DNA of 64,000 bases from DAISKN01 sp963716925 (lineage in GTDB: Bacteria; Acidobacteriota; Vicinamibacteria; Marinacidobacterales; SMYC01), in assembly GCA_963716925.1 (NCBI GenBank), contig CAVQUX010000010.1:1178001-1242000 (forward strand), given 5' to 3'. The position numbers and the translations under genes are program-made. The notes under the pieces were generated by a model, which had not been told where the DNA came from, searched no databases, and worked only from the letters and a program-made list of their open reading frames with translations. Positions 44,064 through 52,512 of the stretch are shown here, in pieces (position 1 is the stretch's first letter; each line of letters begins with the position of its first letter).

Positions 44064-45083
44064 TTGAAGATCTTCGCCACGCGGCGCATTCCCGATGCCG
44101 GCTTCGAGATCCTGAAGAGGATCGGCGACGTCGAGCTCGCGGTCGCGGCGGACGACGAGATGGTTCCCCGCGAGCAGCTTCTCGAAAAAATCAAGAGCGC
44201 CGACGTCCTGGTCTCCCTTCTCACCGAGCGCATCGATCGCGAGGCCCTCGAGGCCGGGGCGAGGCTCCTCGGCGTCGCCAACTACGCCGTCGGCTTCAAC
44301 AACGTGGACGTTACCGCAGCCACCGAGCTCGGGCTTCCCGTGACCAACACGCCGGGCGTTCTCACGGACACCACCGCCGATCTCGCCTGGGCGCTCATCC
44401 TGGCGGCCGCCCGGAACATCGTCCCCGCGGACCGCTACATGCGCCAGGGAAGGTACAAGATCTGGGGTCCTTCGCTGTTCCTCGGGGGCGACGTGAGCCC
44501 CGGAGGCGAGGCAAGGCGAAAAGTCCTGGGCATCGTCGGCTTCGGCCGCATCGGCCAGGCGGTGTTCCGGCGCTCCACGGGATTCGACATGCGTGCTCTC
44601 GCCTACGACCCTCCGATGCGCGAGGTGATCGAGAAGACCGATGGCGTCGAGTATGCGGAGATGGATCGGATTCTCGAGGAAAGCGACTTCATCTCCATCC
44701 ACACCGACCTGAATCCCTCGACCCATCACCTGATCTCCGGCGCCGCCTTCGAGAGGATGAAGGCCACTGCCTACCTCATCAACACCGCCCGGGGGCCCAT
44801 CGTCGACGAGAAAGCGCTGGTTTTGGCTCTCCGCGAAGGAAAGATCGCGGGTGCGGGGCTCGACGTGTTCGAAGACGAGCCCGCGATGGCGCCCGGTCTC
44901 GCGGAGCTCGACAACGTCGTCGTCCTGCCGCACATCGCGTCCGCGAGCCGCGACACCCGGAACAAGATGGCCACGATGTGCGCCGAGAACGCCGCCGCCC
45001 ACTCCCGCCGCGAGCGCGCGCCGAATTGCGTGAACCCCGAGGTCTACGAGAGCGAAGCCTACCGCCGCCGCGTGAGAATCTAA
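44064..45083 (+). CDS. D-isomer-specific 2-hydroxyacid dehydrogenase
   Basis: 339 residues, TTG start 2 bases after the aminotransferase stop. NAD(P)-binding motif GFGRIGQAV (G159-x-G161-x-x-G164) and the catalytic Arg243 (NTARGPIVDE), Glu272 (VFEDEP) and His290 (LPHIASAS) are all present. The NYAVGFNNVDVTAA block is characteristic of the glyoxylate/hydroxypyruvate reductase branch. With the aminotransferase this suggests a serine-hydroxypyruvate-glycerate or glyoxylate route (inference). Its last 4 bases overlap the convergent AhpD-like gene. Confidence 0.88.
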   Translation: MKIFATRRIPDAGFEILKRIGDVELAVAADDEMVPREQLLEKIKSADVLVSLLTERIDREALEAGARLLGVANYAVGFNNVDVTAATELGLPVTNTPGVLTDTTADLAWALILAAARNIVPADRYMRQGRYKIWGPSLFLGGDVSPGGEARRKVLGIVGFGRIGQAVFRRSTGFDMRALAYDPPMREVIEKTDGVEYAEMDRILEESDFISIHTDLNPSTHHLISGAAFERMKATAYLINTARGPIVDEKALVLALREGKIAGAGLDVFEDEPAMAPGLAELDNVVVLPHIASASRDTRNKMATMCAENAAAHSRRERAPNCVNPEVYESEAYRRRVRI

Positions 45084-45430
45084 GAGGCGTCTTCGGCGAG
45101 CTCGTCCAGGATCGCCCGGGCGTGGCGGAGGTGGGGGATTACGATGGAGCCTCCGACGATGAGGGCGACGTCCAGGGCCTCGGCCATCTCTTCCGGAGTG
45201 ACCCCTCGCTCGTGGCACTGAAGGATGTGGTAGGTGATGCAGTCGTTGCAGCGAAGGACCATCGATGCGGTGAGGCCGAGGATCTCCTTGGTCTTCGCCG
45301 AAAGGGCTCCGTCCTCGTAGACCGCGCCGTCGAGATTGAAGAACCGCTTGGTCTGCAGCGTTCCCTTGCCCAGGATGGATTCGTTCATTTCGGAGCGGAA
45401 CTGGTTGAAAGCGTCGATTCGCTGTCCCAT
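45080..45430 (-). CDS. Carboxymuconolactone decarboxylase / AhpD-like protein
   Basis: 116 residues from ATG 45430; AGGAAG lies upstream and a TTG 7 codons earlier is less likely. The all-helical CMD fold is recognised by LSAKTKEILGLTASMVLRCN, the CNDCITYH motif (CxxC followed by His, the redox-active triad of AhpD) and GVTPEEMAEALDVALIVGG. Likely a disulphide reductase or peroxidase partner in the cytosol. Convergent overlap of 4 bases with the dehydrogenase gene. A GC-rich hairpin element sits directly upstream. Confidence 0.88.
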   Translation of the reverse strand: MGQRIDAFNQFRSEMNESILGKGTLQTKRFFNLDGAVYEDGALSAKTKEILGLTASMVLRCNDCITYHILQCHERGVTPEEMAEALDVALIVGGSIVIPHLRHARAILDELAEDAS

Positions 45431-45449
45431 GTGGCTTCCTTTCTTCCTC

Positions 45450-45570
45450 AATGCTCGCCGCGCTCTTCGCGCGGGGAGGACGGGCCCTCCGGGCCCGTTG
45501 CTACTCTAAACTTTCCGTCGCGCGCTCCCCGTGCTCCTCGCGCGGGGAGGAAGGGGCCCTCCGGGCCCAG
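45450..45570 (-). repeat. GC-rich hairpin element upstream of the AhpD-like gene (copy 3)
   Basis: The first 25 bases (45450-45474) are identical to 39981-40005. The core CCGCGCGAAGAGCGCGG (minus strand, 45474-45458) is 27 bases before the AhpD-like start. A second, diverged stem unit (CTCCCCGTG/CGCGGGGAG region) and two GGGCCC hairpins follow to 45570. It also lies upstream of the divergent kinase gene. Confidence 0.85.
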
Positions 45571-45635
45571 CTGTTGGCTGTCAGCTCGGTGCTACAATGA
45601 GTGGGCGCTCGAAACCCTTTTGAAACCATAGCATT

Positions 45636-47843
45636 ATGCCTCCTCCTCCGTCCCGGATCGGAAAATACGAAATCCTGGAGGAGCTCGGGCGCGGCGCCAT
45701 GGGGACGGTCTACAAGGCGCGCGACCCAAGACTCGATCGCCTGGTGGCGGTCAAGATGATGTCGGAGGAGCTCCTCATCGAAGAGGAGATGCGCGGCCGC
45801 TTCCAGCGCGAGGCGAAGTCGGCGGCGAACCTGCAGCATCCGAACATCGTCACCATCTTCGATTTCGGCGAGCTCGAAGGCGAAGGCTCTCCCTACATCG
45901 TGATGGAGCTCCTGGAAGGCACGAGCCTGGCTCAGCTCATGGAGGAGAAGAAGCCCGAGCGGCTCGAGGATCGAGTCAACATCGTCACCCAGATCTGCCG
46001 GGGTCTCGACTACGCGCACAAGCGAGGAGTGATCCACCGGGACGTGAAGCCCGGCAACATCCAGGTGCTCCCGAGCGGGACGGCGAAGGTCCTCGACTTC
46101 GGAATCGCCCTCGGCGAAGGCTCAACCATCAAGACCAAGACCGGCCTCGTCATGGGAACGCCGAACTACATGGCGCCGGAGCAGATCTCGAGCGAGGTCA
46201 TCGACCATCGCGCCGACATGTGGGCGGTGGGCGTAATCCTCTACGAGCTCCTGACCGGCGAGCGCCCCTTCACCGCGACCACCATTCCAGGGCTCGTCTA
46301 CCAGATCGTCCACTCCCCGCCGCCGCCTCTCGACGAGCGCAAGCTCGGGCTTCCGCCGAGGATGGTCCAGGTGGTCGAACGGGTCCTCGAGAAGAATCCC
46401 GACCAGCGGTTCCGCGATCTCGCGCATCTCGCGCGGACGCTCGAGAAGGTGATGGGCGCGCCGTCGCTCACCGCCGAGCTCTCCGGAGAAGCGAGGTCCC
46501 GCGGATACGCGACCAACATGGACCTCGCCAAGAGCCTCCTCTCGCAGGGACAGCCGCAGCGAGCGCTCGAAGCCGCGCGGCGCGCGCAGGCGCTCGAGCC
46601 CTCCCATCGCTCGATCGTCGACCTCATCCAGGAGATCGAGCGCGCCCTCCGCACGATGCAGTCCCAGCCGACGGTGGTGCAGGAGCGTGAGCCGGGACGG
46701 AGCAAGTTCGACGCCGGCCGCTGGGTGGACGAGGCGCGCATGGCCTTGACCGCGGGCGAGCGCAGCGAGGCGCTCCGCATCGTCGACGACGTCCTCGCGG
46801 TCTCCCCGGGGTTCGCTCCCGCGCTCGAGCTGAAGGAGCTTCTCGTAAAGCCGCAGCGGCCGGGGCGGGTTCTCACCGGATCCTTGAAGCCCCAGACCTA
46901 CCGCTACCCGCGCGTTCGGCCGGAGCGGGCTTTCAAGGAAGTCGCGACCTTCGGGGAGCCGCCGGGAATCCAGGTGCTCTCGACGGGTCCGAAGCCGGGG
47001 CTGGTCGCGGCCGGCGGCGTCGACGGGTCGGTGAGGCTCTGGGACGTCGACTCGCGCCGGAAGCTCGCCAGCTTCCGCACCGCGATCCATCAGCGCGCGG
47101 GTCATGAAGCACTCGTCACCTCCCTCGCGTTCTCGCCCGACGGCGCGTTTCTCGCCTCCGGCCACGTGGATGGGAACATTCACCTCTGGAGTCTCGACAC
47201 CGGCCAGGAAGTTCAGGTGAGGGCCCGGCACGATGCTTCAATCGGCGGGCTCGCGTTCGCGCCCGACGGACTCACCCTCGCTTCCGGCGGTCTCGACTCG
47301 ACACTGAAGCTCTGGGAGCTTTCGCAGCTCCGTCAGGGCGAGCCTCAACGGCGGCTCGTCCGCGAGCCCTCGGGGGTCACTTGCCTCGCTTACTCCCGCG
47401 ACGGGAGCCTCATCCTCACCGGGCACACCAACCGCATCCTGCGGGTCCACGAGGTCCGGAGCGGGAGACTGATCGCGACGCTCCGCGGCCATGAGGCGCC
47501 GCTTTCCGTGATAGCGATTTCTCCCGACGGGAGCCAGGTCGCGAGCGGCGGCCGGGACTGCACGATTCGGATCTTCGATCTCCACCGCAAGGAAGAGCTG
47601 CGCGTACTGACGGCGCATCGGAAAACGATCTCCGCTCTCTCCTATTTTTCCGAGGGCCTCGAGATCGCCAGCGTGGCGATGGACCACGCGGTCGTCCTGT
47701 GGGATGCGGCCACCGGCGCGCAGCGAGCGACGCTCTGGGGCGCGAAAGGCGAGGTTTTCGCGAGCGTGGTCACGACCGGCGAGGAGCCTCTGGTCGTGGT
47801 GGGCCTCGCCGACGGAGCTCTCAGGGTCTGGGCGCCGGAATAG
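45636..47843 (+). CDS. Soluble Ser/Thr protein kinase with TPR-like and WD40 domains
   Basis: 735 residues. A complete Hanks-type kinase domain occupies residues ~10-275: glycine loop GRGAMG (19-23 region), Lys40, HRD with Asp136, DFG 154-156 and APE 180-182, so it should be active. A helical repeat segment (LAKSLLSQGQPQRALEAARR, then MALTAGERSEALRIVDDVLA) links it to a C-terminal WD40 propeller (residues ~445-735) with repeats such as VTSLAFSPDGAFLASGHVDG and NIHLWSLDTG. No membrane helix is visible, so it acts in the cytosol. A TACAAT -10-like box lies at 45593-45598. The substrate is unknown. Confidence 0.9.
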   Translation: MPPPPSRIGKYEILEELGRGAMGTVYKARDPRLDRLVAVKMMSEELLIEEEMRGRFQREAKSAANLQHPNIVTIFDFGELEGEGSPYIVMELLEGTSLAQLMEEKKPERLEDRVNIVTQICRGLDYAHKRGVIHRDVKPGNIQVLPSGTAKVLDFGIALGEGSTIKTKTGLVMGTPNYMAPEQISSEVIDHRADMWAVGVILYELLTGERPFTATTIPGLVYQIVHSPPPPLDERKLGLPPRMVQVVERVLEKNPDQRFRDLAHLARTLEKVMGAPSLTAELSGEARSRGYATNMDLAKSLLSQGQPQRALEAARRAQALEPSHRSIVDLIQEIERALRTMQSQPTVVQEREPGRSKFDAGRWVDEARMALTAGERSEALRIVDDVLAVSPGFAPALELKELLVKPQRPGRVLTGSLKPQTYRYPRVRPERAFKEVATFGEPPGIQVLSTGPKPGLVAAGGVDGSVRLWDVDSRRKLASFRTAIHQRAGHEALVTSLAFSPDGAFLASGHVDGNIHLWSLDTGQEVQVRARHDASIGGLAFAPDGLTLASGGLDSTLKLWELSQLRQGEPQRRLVREPSGVTCLAYSRDGSLILTGHTNRILRVHEVRSGRLIATLRGHEAPLSVIAISPDGSQVASGGRDCTIRIFDLHRKEELRVLTAHRKTISALSYFSEGLEIASVAMDHAVVLWDAATGAQRATLWGAKGEVFASVVTTGEEPLVVVGLADGALRVWAPE

Positions 47844-47870
47844 GCGAGGGCGCCCCCGATCCCAGCCTCC

Positions 47871-48335
47871 TCAGGGCATGACCCCCGTGGGCATGACGAG
47901 CTGCAGGCTCCAGCGCGCGTCGTCTCTGCGATCCAGTCGGATCAGGGATGCGGGATGGAAGACGACCACGGGCATGCTCTCGTCCTGTGCGAGGAGCGCT
48001 CCCGCGATCCGGTTGAGGTAGGGCAGGTGGCCCACCACCATCACGTTTTGTTGTAGCCCCGCCGCCTCTCGCCGCAGGGGATTGATGTCGTCGTCGGGGC
48101 CCAGGCCGGGAAGCTGGCGCCGGGGAGAGCCGAGTGCGCGCTCGAACTCCTGAGCGGTCTGGATCGCGCGGAGCCGATCCGAGTGCCGGATCTCCGCCAC
48201 GCGCACCCCGAGCCGGGCCGCGAAATCCGCGCAGCGCCTCGCGTGGGCGAGGCCGCCCTCCGTCAGAGCCGGTCCCCCGCCGCTGTCGGGAACGTTGGGC
48301 TCGGCTTCACCGTGCCGCACGAGGTAGAGCTCCAT
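47871..48335 (-). CDS. sixA: SixA-type phosphohistidine phosphatase
   Basis: 154 residues of the histidine phosphatase superfamily. RHG at residues 7-9 supplies the phosphorylated His8, DRLRAIQTAQEF carries the second Arg, and the later VVGHLPYLNRIAGALL supplies the second His. The small size and the LVRHGEAEP start fit SixA, which removes phosphate from histidine phosphotransfer domains. It converges on the kinase gene with a 27-base gap. Confidence 0.85.
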   Translation of the reverse strand: MELYLVRHGEAEPNVPDSGGGPALTEGGLAHARRCADFAARLGVRVAEIRHSDRLRAIQTAQEFERALGSPRRQLPGLGPDDDINPLRREAAGLQQNVMVVGHLPYLNRIAGALLAQDESMPVVVFHPASLIRLDRRDDARWSLQLVMPTGVMP

Positions 48336-48529
48336 GCAAATCCTTCCTCTCGGTGGTCGTAAGGAATCCGAAGGTGTCCGGGACTCGTCCGGGCCGGAAC
48401 GAGATGTTTACGGATATTGTAACGCCCTTCCTACTGGCTTTCCATCGACTTACAGCGGAGCACCAATCGAGACTCTTGTGTTACGCTGGGTGGTTTGTGC
48501 GGGGCTTTTCGAAGGGAGAAAACGAGCTA

Positions 48530-50227
48530 TTGTCCGACGTCACGATCGCGTACTTTTCGATGGAAATCGGCCTCATGGAGGAGATGCCGACGTACTCCGG
48601 GGGACTCGGCGTACTCGCCGGAGACACGCTCCGGGCGGCGGCCGACTGGGGCCTCCCGATGGCCGCGGTGACGCTTCTCCATCGGAAAGGCTACTTCCGG
48701 CAGCGCCTCGATTCCGAGGGAGTCCAGACGGAGCATCCCGACGGCTGGAGAGTCGAGGATCACCTCGAAGAGATCCCGCAGCGCGTGCAGGTCGAGGTCG
48801 AAGGCAAGCCGGTCGTTCTGAGGTGCTGGCGCCGGGTGATCGAGGGAGTCCTCGGAGCGACGATTCCCGCCTACTTTCTGGACAGCGATCTCCCCGAGAA
48901 CGGCGAAGCCGAAAGGAGACTGACCGATCAGCTGTACGGCGGAGACAAACGCTATCGCCTGAGCCAGGAGTGCATCCTCGGGATCGGCGGGCTCAGGATG
49001 CTTCGCGCTCTCGGTTACGAAGGGCTCGAGACCTATCACATGAACGAAGGCCACTCGAGCCTCCTGACGCTCGAGCTCATGGCGCAGCTCGCCCGCCGCG
49101 CGGGACGGACCGAGCCCTCGCCCGAAGACGTGACCCAGGTCAAGAACCGCTGCGTGTTCACCACCCACACGCCGGTTTCCGCCGGCCACGACCGCTTTCC
49201 CAAGGACCTGGTGAAGCAGGTCCTTTCTCCCGATCTGTTCGAGACCCTCGACAAGCTCTACCCCGGCGAGGAGATCAACCTGACGGAGCTCGCCTTGATG
49301 CACAGCCGATTCGTGAACGGAGTCGCGCGCCGTCACGGAGAAGTCACCCGCGGGATGTTCGGGGGTTTCGACGTCTGGGCCATCACCAACGGAGTTCACG
49401 CCGCGACCTGGGCCTCCGCCTCGTGGCAGAGGCTCTTCGATCGACATGTGCCCGGTTGGCGGGAGGACAATCAGAGCCTGCGCTACGTCGCCTACGTGCC
49501 ACTTTCGGAGATCGACGAAGCTCATCGCGCGGCCAAGGGGGCGCTCCTGGACCGAATCCGCGTCGATCAGGGCACCGAGCTCCACCCTGACCATTTCACC
49601 ATCGGATTCGCGCGACGGGCGACGGGGTACAAGCGCGCCGGACTCCTGCTCCAGGACGTGGAGCGGTTGAACCGCATGGCGGAAGAGCAGGGGCCGCTCC
49701 AGATCCTCTACGCCGGCAAGGCGCACCCCCGGGACGAACGGGGCAAAGAGATCATCCGGGAGATCTTCGCCGCCATGGCGAAGCTCTCGCCGAAGATCGC
49801 GGTCGTTTACCTGGAGGACTACGGAGTTTCTCTCGCGGCGCGCCTCACCTCGGGCGTCGATCTATGGTTGAATACGCCGGAGAGGCCGCTCGAAGCCTCG
49901 GGCACGAGCGGCATGAAGGCCGCGGTGAACGGCGTCCCCAGCCTGAGCATCCTCGACGGCTGGTGGATCGAAGGGCACATCGAGGGGGTCACGGGATGGT
50001 CCATCGGCGACGCCGGCTCAGCGCCTTCGGAGCCCGACGGGAAAGCCGACGCCGAGAACATGTACCAGAAGCTCGAGAGCGTGATCCTTCCACTCTACTA
50101 TCGCGACCGAAAAGCCTATCTCGAGGTGATGCGCCATGCGGTGGCGCTCAACGGCTCGTTCTTCAACACCGAGCGCATGGTGAGCGAGTACGCCCGCCAG
50201 GCCTACCGTCTCGCGGGAGAGCAGTAG
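48530..50227 (+). CDS. glgP: Alpha-glucan phosphorylase, short form (GT35)
   Basis: Releases glucose 1-phosphate from alpha-1,4-glucans using PLP phosphate chemistry. Homology begins at SDVTIAYFSMEIGLMEEMPT, so TTG 48530 with AAGGGAG 12 bases upstream is preferred; ATG 48404 would add 42 residues with unrelated composition. From TTG the protein has 565 residues. Conserved stretches are PTYSGGLGVLAGDTLRAAAD, HMNEGHSSLL, TTHTPVSAGHDRF and the PLP site EASGTSGMKAAVNG (Lys about 463). The short form lacks most N-terminal regulatory parts of classical glycogen phosphorylase. The GNAT gene follows after 2 bases. Confidence 0.85.
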   Translation: MSDVTIAYFSMEIGLMEEMPTYSGGLGVLAGDTLRAAADWGLPMAAVTLLHRKGYFRQRLDSEGVQTEHPDGWRVEDHLEEIPQRVQVEVEGKPVVLRCWRRVIEGVLGATIPAYFLDSDLPENGEAERRLTDQLYGGDKRYRLSQECILGIGGLRMLRALGYEGLETYHMNEGHSSLLTLELMAQLARRAGRTEPSPEDVTQVKNRCVFTTHTPVSAGHDRFPKDLVKQVLSPDLFETLDKLYPGEEINLTELALMHSRFVNGVARRHGEVTRGMFGGFDVWAITNGVHAATWASASWQRLFDRHVPGWREDNQSLRYVAYVPLSEIDEAHRAAKGALLDRIRVDQGTELHPDHFTIGFARRATGYKRAGLLLQDVERLNRMAEEQGPLQILYAGKAHPRDERGKEIIREIFAAMAKLSPKIAVVYLEDYGVSLAARLTSGVDLWLNTPERPLEASGTSGMKAAVNGVPSLSILDGWWIEGHIEGVTGWSIGDAGSAPSEPDGKADAENMYQKLESVILPLYYRDRKAYLEVMRHAVALNGSFFNTERMVSEYARQAYRLAGEQ

Positions 50228-50229
50228 AC

Positions 50230-50877
50230 GTGGAGAAGCTCCTTTCGAGCGGAATCCGGATCGCCTCCACCCGCAAGGAGTATGGCCCGGCTCTCGAGGA
50301 GCTGCAGATCCTCTGCTTTCCCACCCTCGACGACGATCAGCGGTTCAAGAGCGCGCATTACGGCAGGCACGTGGAGCTCTTCCCCGAGGGGCAGTTCGTG
50401 GCTCTCGATGGGGCCAAGGTCGTCGGCATGACCAGCACCATCCGCATGGCCTTCGACTTCGGGCACGTCGAGCATACGTTCGCCGACGTCATCCAGGGCG
50501 GCTGGCTCACGTCGCACGAGCCCGACGGCGACTGGCTCTACGGGGCCGACATCGGGACTCACCCCGACTATCGGCGGCGCGGCATCGCCCGCGGTCTCTA
50601 CGCCGCGCGCCACCTCACGGTGCGCGCGCTCGGCCTCTCGGGACAGGTCACCGTAGGGATGCTCCGCGGTTACGGCGCTCTCAAGGGAGAGATGTCCGCC
50701 CGGGACTACTACGAGTCTCTCCTCCGGGGAGAGCGGAGCGACCCCACCATCTCCGCTCAGATGAGGGTGGGCTTCGAGCCGCGCGGGCTTCTTCCGAGCT
50801 ATCTGAACGACCCTGTCTGCGACAACTACGGCGTCCTCCTCGTGCTCGCCGCCGACAAGGACGTTTCCTTCGAGTGA
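50230..50877 (+). CDS. GNAT-family N-acetyltransferase
   Basis: 215 residues. GTG 50230 is used because GGGAG lies about 10 bases upstream inside the end of the preceding gene. The acetyl-CoA loop is seen as DIGTHPDYRRRGIARGLYAA, with the RRRGIA pyrophosphate-binding turn; the central sheet includes FPEGQFVALDGAKVVGMTST. The late segment ISAQMRVGFEPRGLLPSYLN is typical of the subgroup found near class III aminotransferases. The substrate is unknown. 9 bases before the aminotransferase gene, probably one operon. Confidence 0.85.
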   Translation: MEKLLSSGIRIASTRKEYGPALEELQILCFPTLDDDQRFKSAHYGRHVELFPEGQFVALDGAKVVGMTSTIRMAFDFGHVEHTFADVIQGGWLTSHEPDGDWLYGADIGTHPDYRRRGIARGLYAARHLTVRALGLSGQVTVGMLRGYGALKGEMSARDYYESLLRGERSDPTISAQMRVGFEPRGLLPSYLNDPVCDNYGVLLVLAADKDVSFE

Positions 50878-50886
50878 GATGACCCT

Positions 50887-52248
50887 ATGGCATACATACA
50901 AATCAAGACCGAGATTCCCGGACCCAGAGCGAAGAGCCTGCTCGAGCGGAGGGCGCGCGCCGTCTCCTCGGGAGTGGGCCGGGCGACGGACGTGGTGGTG
51001 GAGCGCGCCCAGGGCGCGCTGGTCCAGGACGTCGACGGCAACACCTTCATCGACTTCGCCGGAGGGATCGGGATGCTCGCCGTCGGCCACTGTCCCGCGA
51101 ACGTGTCGCGGGCGATCGCCGAGCAGGCTTCGAAGCTCATCCATATGTGCGCGCTCGTGGCGACCTACGAGCCTTACGTGCGGCTCGCGGAGCTCTTGAA
51201 CTCCGTGGCGCCCGGCAGCTTTCCCAAGAAGACGATCCTCGCGAACAGCGGCGCCGAGGCCGTCGAGAACGCGGTGAAGCTCTCGCGGGCCTTCACCAAG
51301 CGGCAGGCCATCGTGGTGTTCGAGGGCGCCTACCACGGACGGACGCTTCTCACGCTGAGCCTCACCAGCAAATACGACCTCTTCAAGAAGGGCTTCGGAC
51401 CCTTCGCGCCGGAGATCTACCGGTTCCCGGCGCCGAACCTCTATCGCCGGCCCGCGCTCTTCACCGAGGAGCAGTACCTCGAGGAGTGTCTGCGCCAGCT
51501 CGACCACAACTTCGTCGCCCAGGTCGATCCGTCCGCAGTGGCGGCGGTCCTCATCGAGCCCGTGCAGGGAGAGGCCGGATTTCTTCCCGTGCCCGCGCCG
51601 TTTCTCGGACGCCTGCGAGCGCTCTGCGACCAGCACGGAATGCTCTTCATCGCCGACGAAATCCAGTGCGGCATGGGGCGCACGGGAAAGCTCTTCGCCA
51701 TCGAGCACTACGGCATCGTCCCCGACCTGATCACCACCGCGAAATCGCTCGGGGCGGGGATGCCGATCAGCGCCGTGACCGGCCGCGCCGACGTGCTCGA
51801 CTCGGCCCATGTGGGCGGAGTCGGGGGGACGTACGGAGGGAGCCCTGTCGCCTGCGCCGCCGCCATCGAGGCGGTCGAGACCATCCGCAAGCCCGAGTTC
51901 CTGGCCCGCGCCGTCGAAGTCGGAAATCTCCTGAAAGCGCGGCTCGCGAAGTGGCGCGAACGGTTCCCGATCGTGGGCGACGTCCGCGGCCTGGGTCCGA
52001 TGCAGCTCGTGGAGTTCGTCCGCGACCGGAAGACGAAAGAGCCCGCGCCCGAGGAGACTCTCGCCACCATCAAGCGCGCGGCGGCGCGGGGGCTCATCCT
52101 CATTCGCGCGGGCCTCTACAGCAACTGCATCCGGCTCATGCCGCCGCTCATGGCAGAGGACGCTCTCTACGAGGAGGGCCTCGACGTGCTCGAGGAGGCC
52201 ATCGCCGCCCAGGTGGACCTCATGAAGGAGACGGTGGCGAAAGCCTGA
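50887..52248 (+). CDS. Class III aminotransferase, GabT-like
   Basis: 453 residues, ornithine/GABA-aminotransferase group. Sites: NSGAEAVENAVKLSRAFTKR (121-140), AYHGRT (149-153 region), IEPVQGEAGF (223-232), Asp257 in IADEIQCGMGRTGK and the PLP lysine K286 in TTAKSLGAGMP. Closest in layout to 4-aminobutyrate-2-oxoglutarate aminotransferase, giving succinate semialdehyde and glutamate; no succinate-semialdehyde dehydrogenase gene lies next to it. Other omega-amino acids are possible substrates. Confidence 0.85.
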   Translation: MAYIQIKTEIPGPRAKSLLERRARAVSSGVGRATDVVVERAQGALVQDVDGNTFIDFAGGIGMLAVGHCPANVSRAIAEQASKLIHMCALVATYEPYVRLAELLNSVAPGSFPKKTILANSGAEAVENAVKLSRAFTKRQAIVVFEGAYHGRTLLTLSLTSKYDLFKKGFGPFAPEIYRFPAPNLYRRPALFTEEQYLEECLRQLDHNFVAQVDPSAVAAVLIEPVQGEAGFLPVPAPFLGRLRALCDQHGMLFIADEIQCGMGRTGKLFAIEHYGIVPDLITTAKSLGAGMPISAVTGRADVLDSAHVGGVGGTYGGSPVACAAAIEAVETIRKPEFLARAVEVGNLLKARLAKWRERFPIVGDVRGLGPMQLVEFVRDRKTKEPAPEETLATIKRAAARGLILIRAGLYSNCIRLMPPLMAEDALYEEGLDVLEEAIAAQVDLMKETVAKA

Positions 52249-52510
52249 GACCGGCAAGAACGCAGAGTCACAAAGAAGCAATGGCGCGAATCAGAAATGA
52301 CCGAGGAGACGGGATTTCTTCTTTGCGTCTTTGCGTCCTTGCGTTCGATTTTCTTCCCTGGCCCAATGGCCGCAGTTCCGTTTGGCTTCGACGTCGAGCG
52401 GGAATCAAAACGCAAAGGCGCAAAGGCGCAAAGACGCCAAGAAGAACAAAGGGGCTGATGGAGACGACGGGAGATATTGCCCCCTTGCGTTTTTGCGTTC
52501 CTCCCTAGAA
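52249..52510. repeat. 8-base CGCAAAGR repeat array in both orientations (copy 2)
   Basis: The gabT-like to amidohydrolase spacer holds four blocks: a direct degenerate block near 52257-52290 (sharing GCAATGGCGC and AATCAGAAATGA-like text with the rpoB-rpoC copy), an inverted block 52316-52346 (TTCTTTGCG repeated), a direct block 52407-52447 with units CGCAAAGG, CGCAAAGG and CGCAAAGA, and an inverted block 52482-52504. Direct and inverted blocks can pair into long hairpins. No gene is seen in the spacer. Confidence 0.8.
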
Positions 52511-52512
52511 CC

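Noticed and set aside
48404..48529. ATG 48404 as the glucan phosphorylase start
   Set aside because: The added 42 residues do not resemble the family and their base composition is AT-richer, like a spacer or promoter; homology begins just after TTG 48530.
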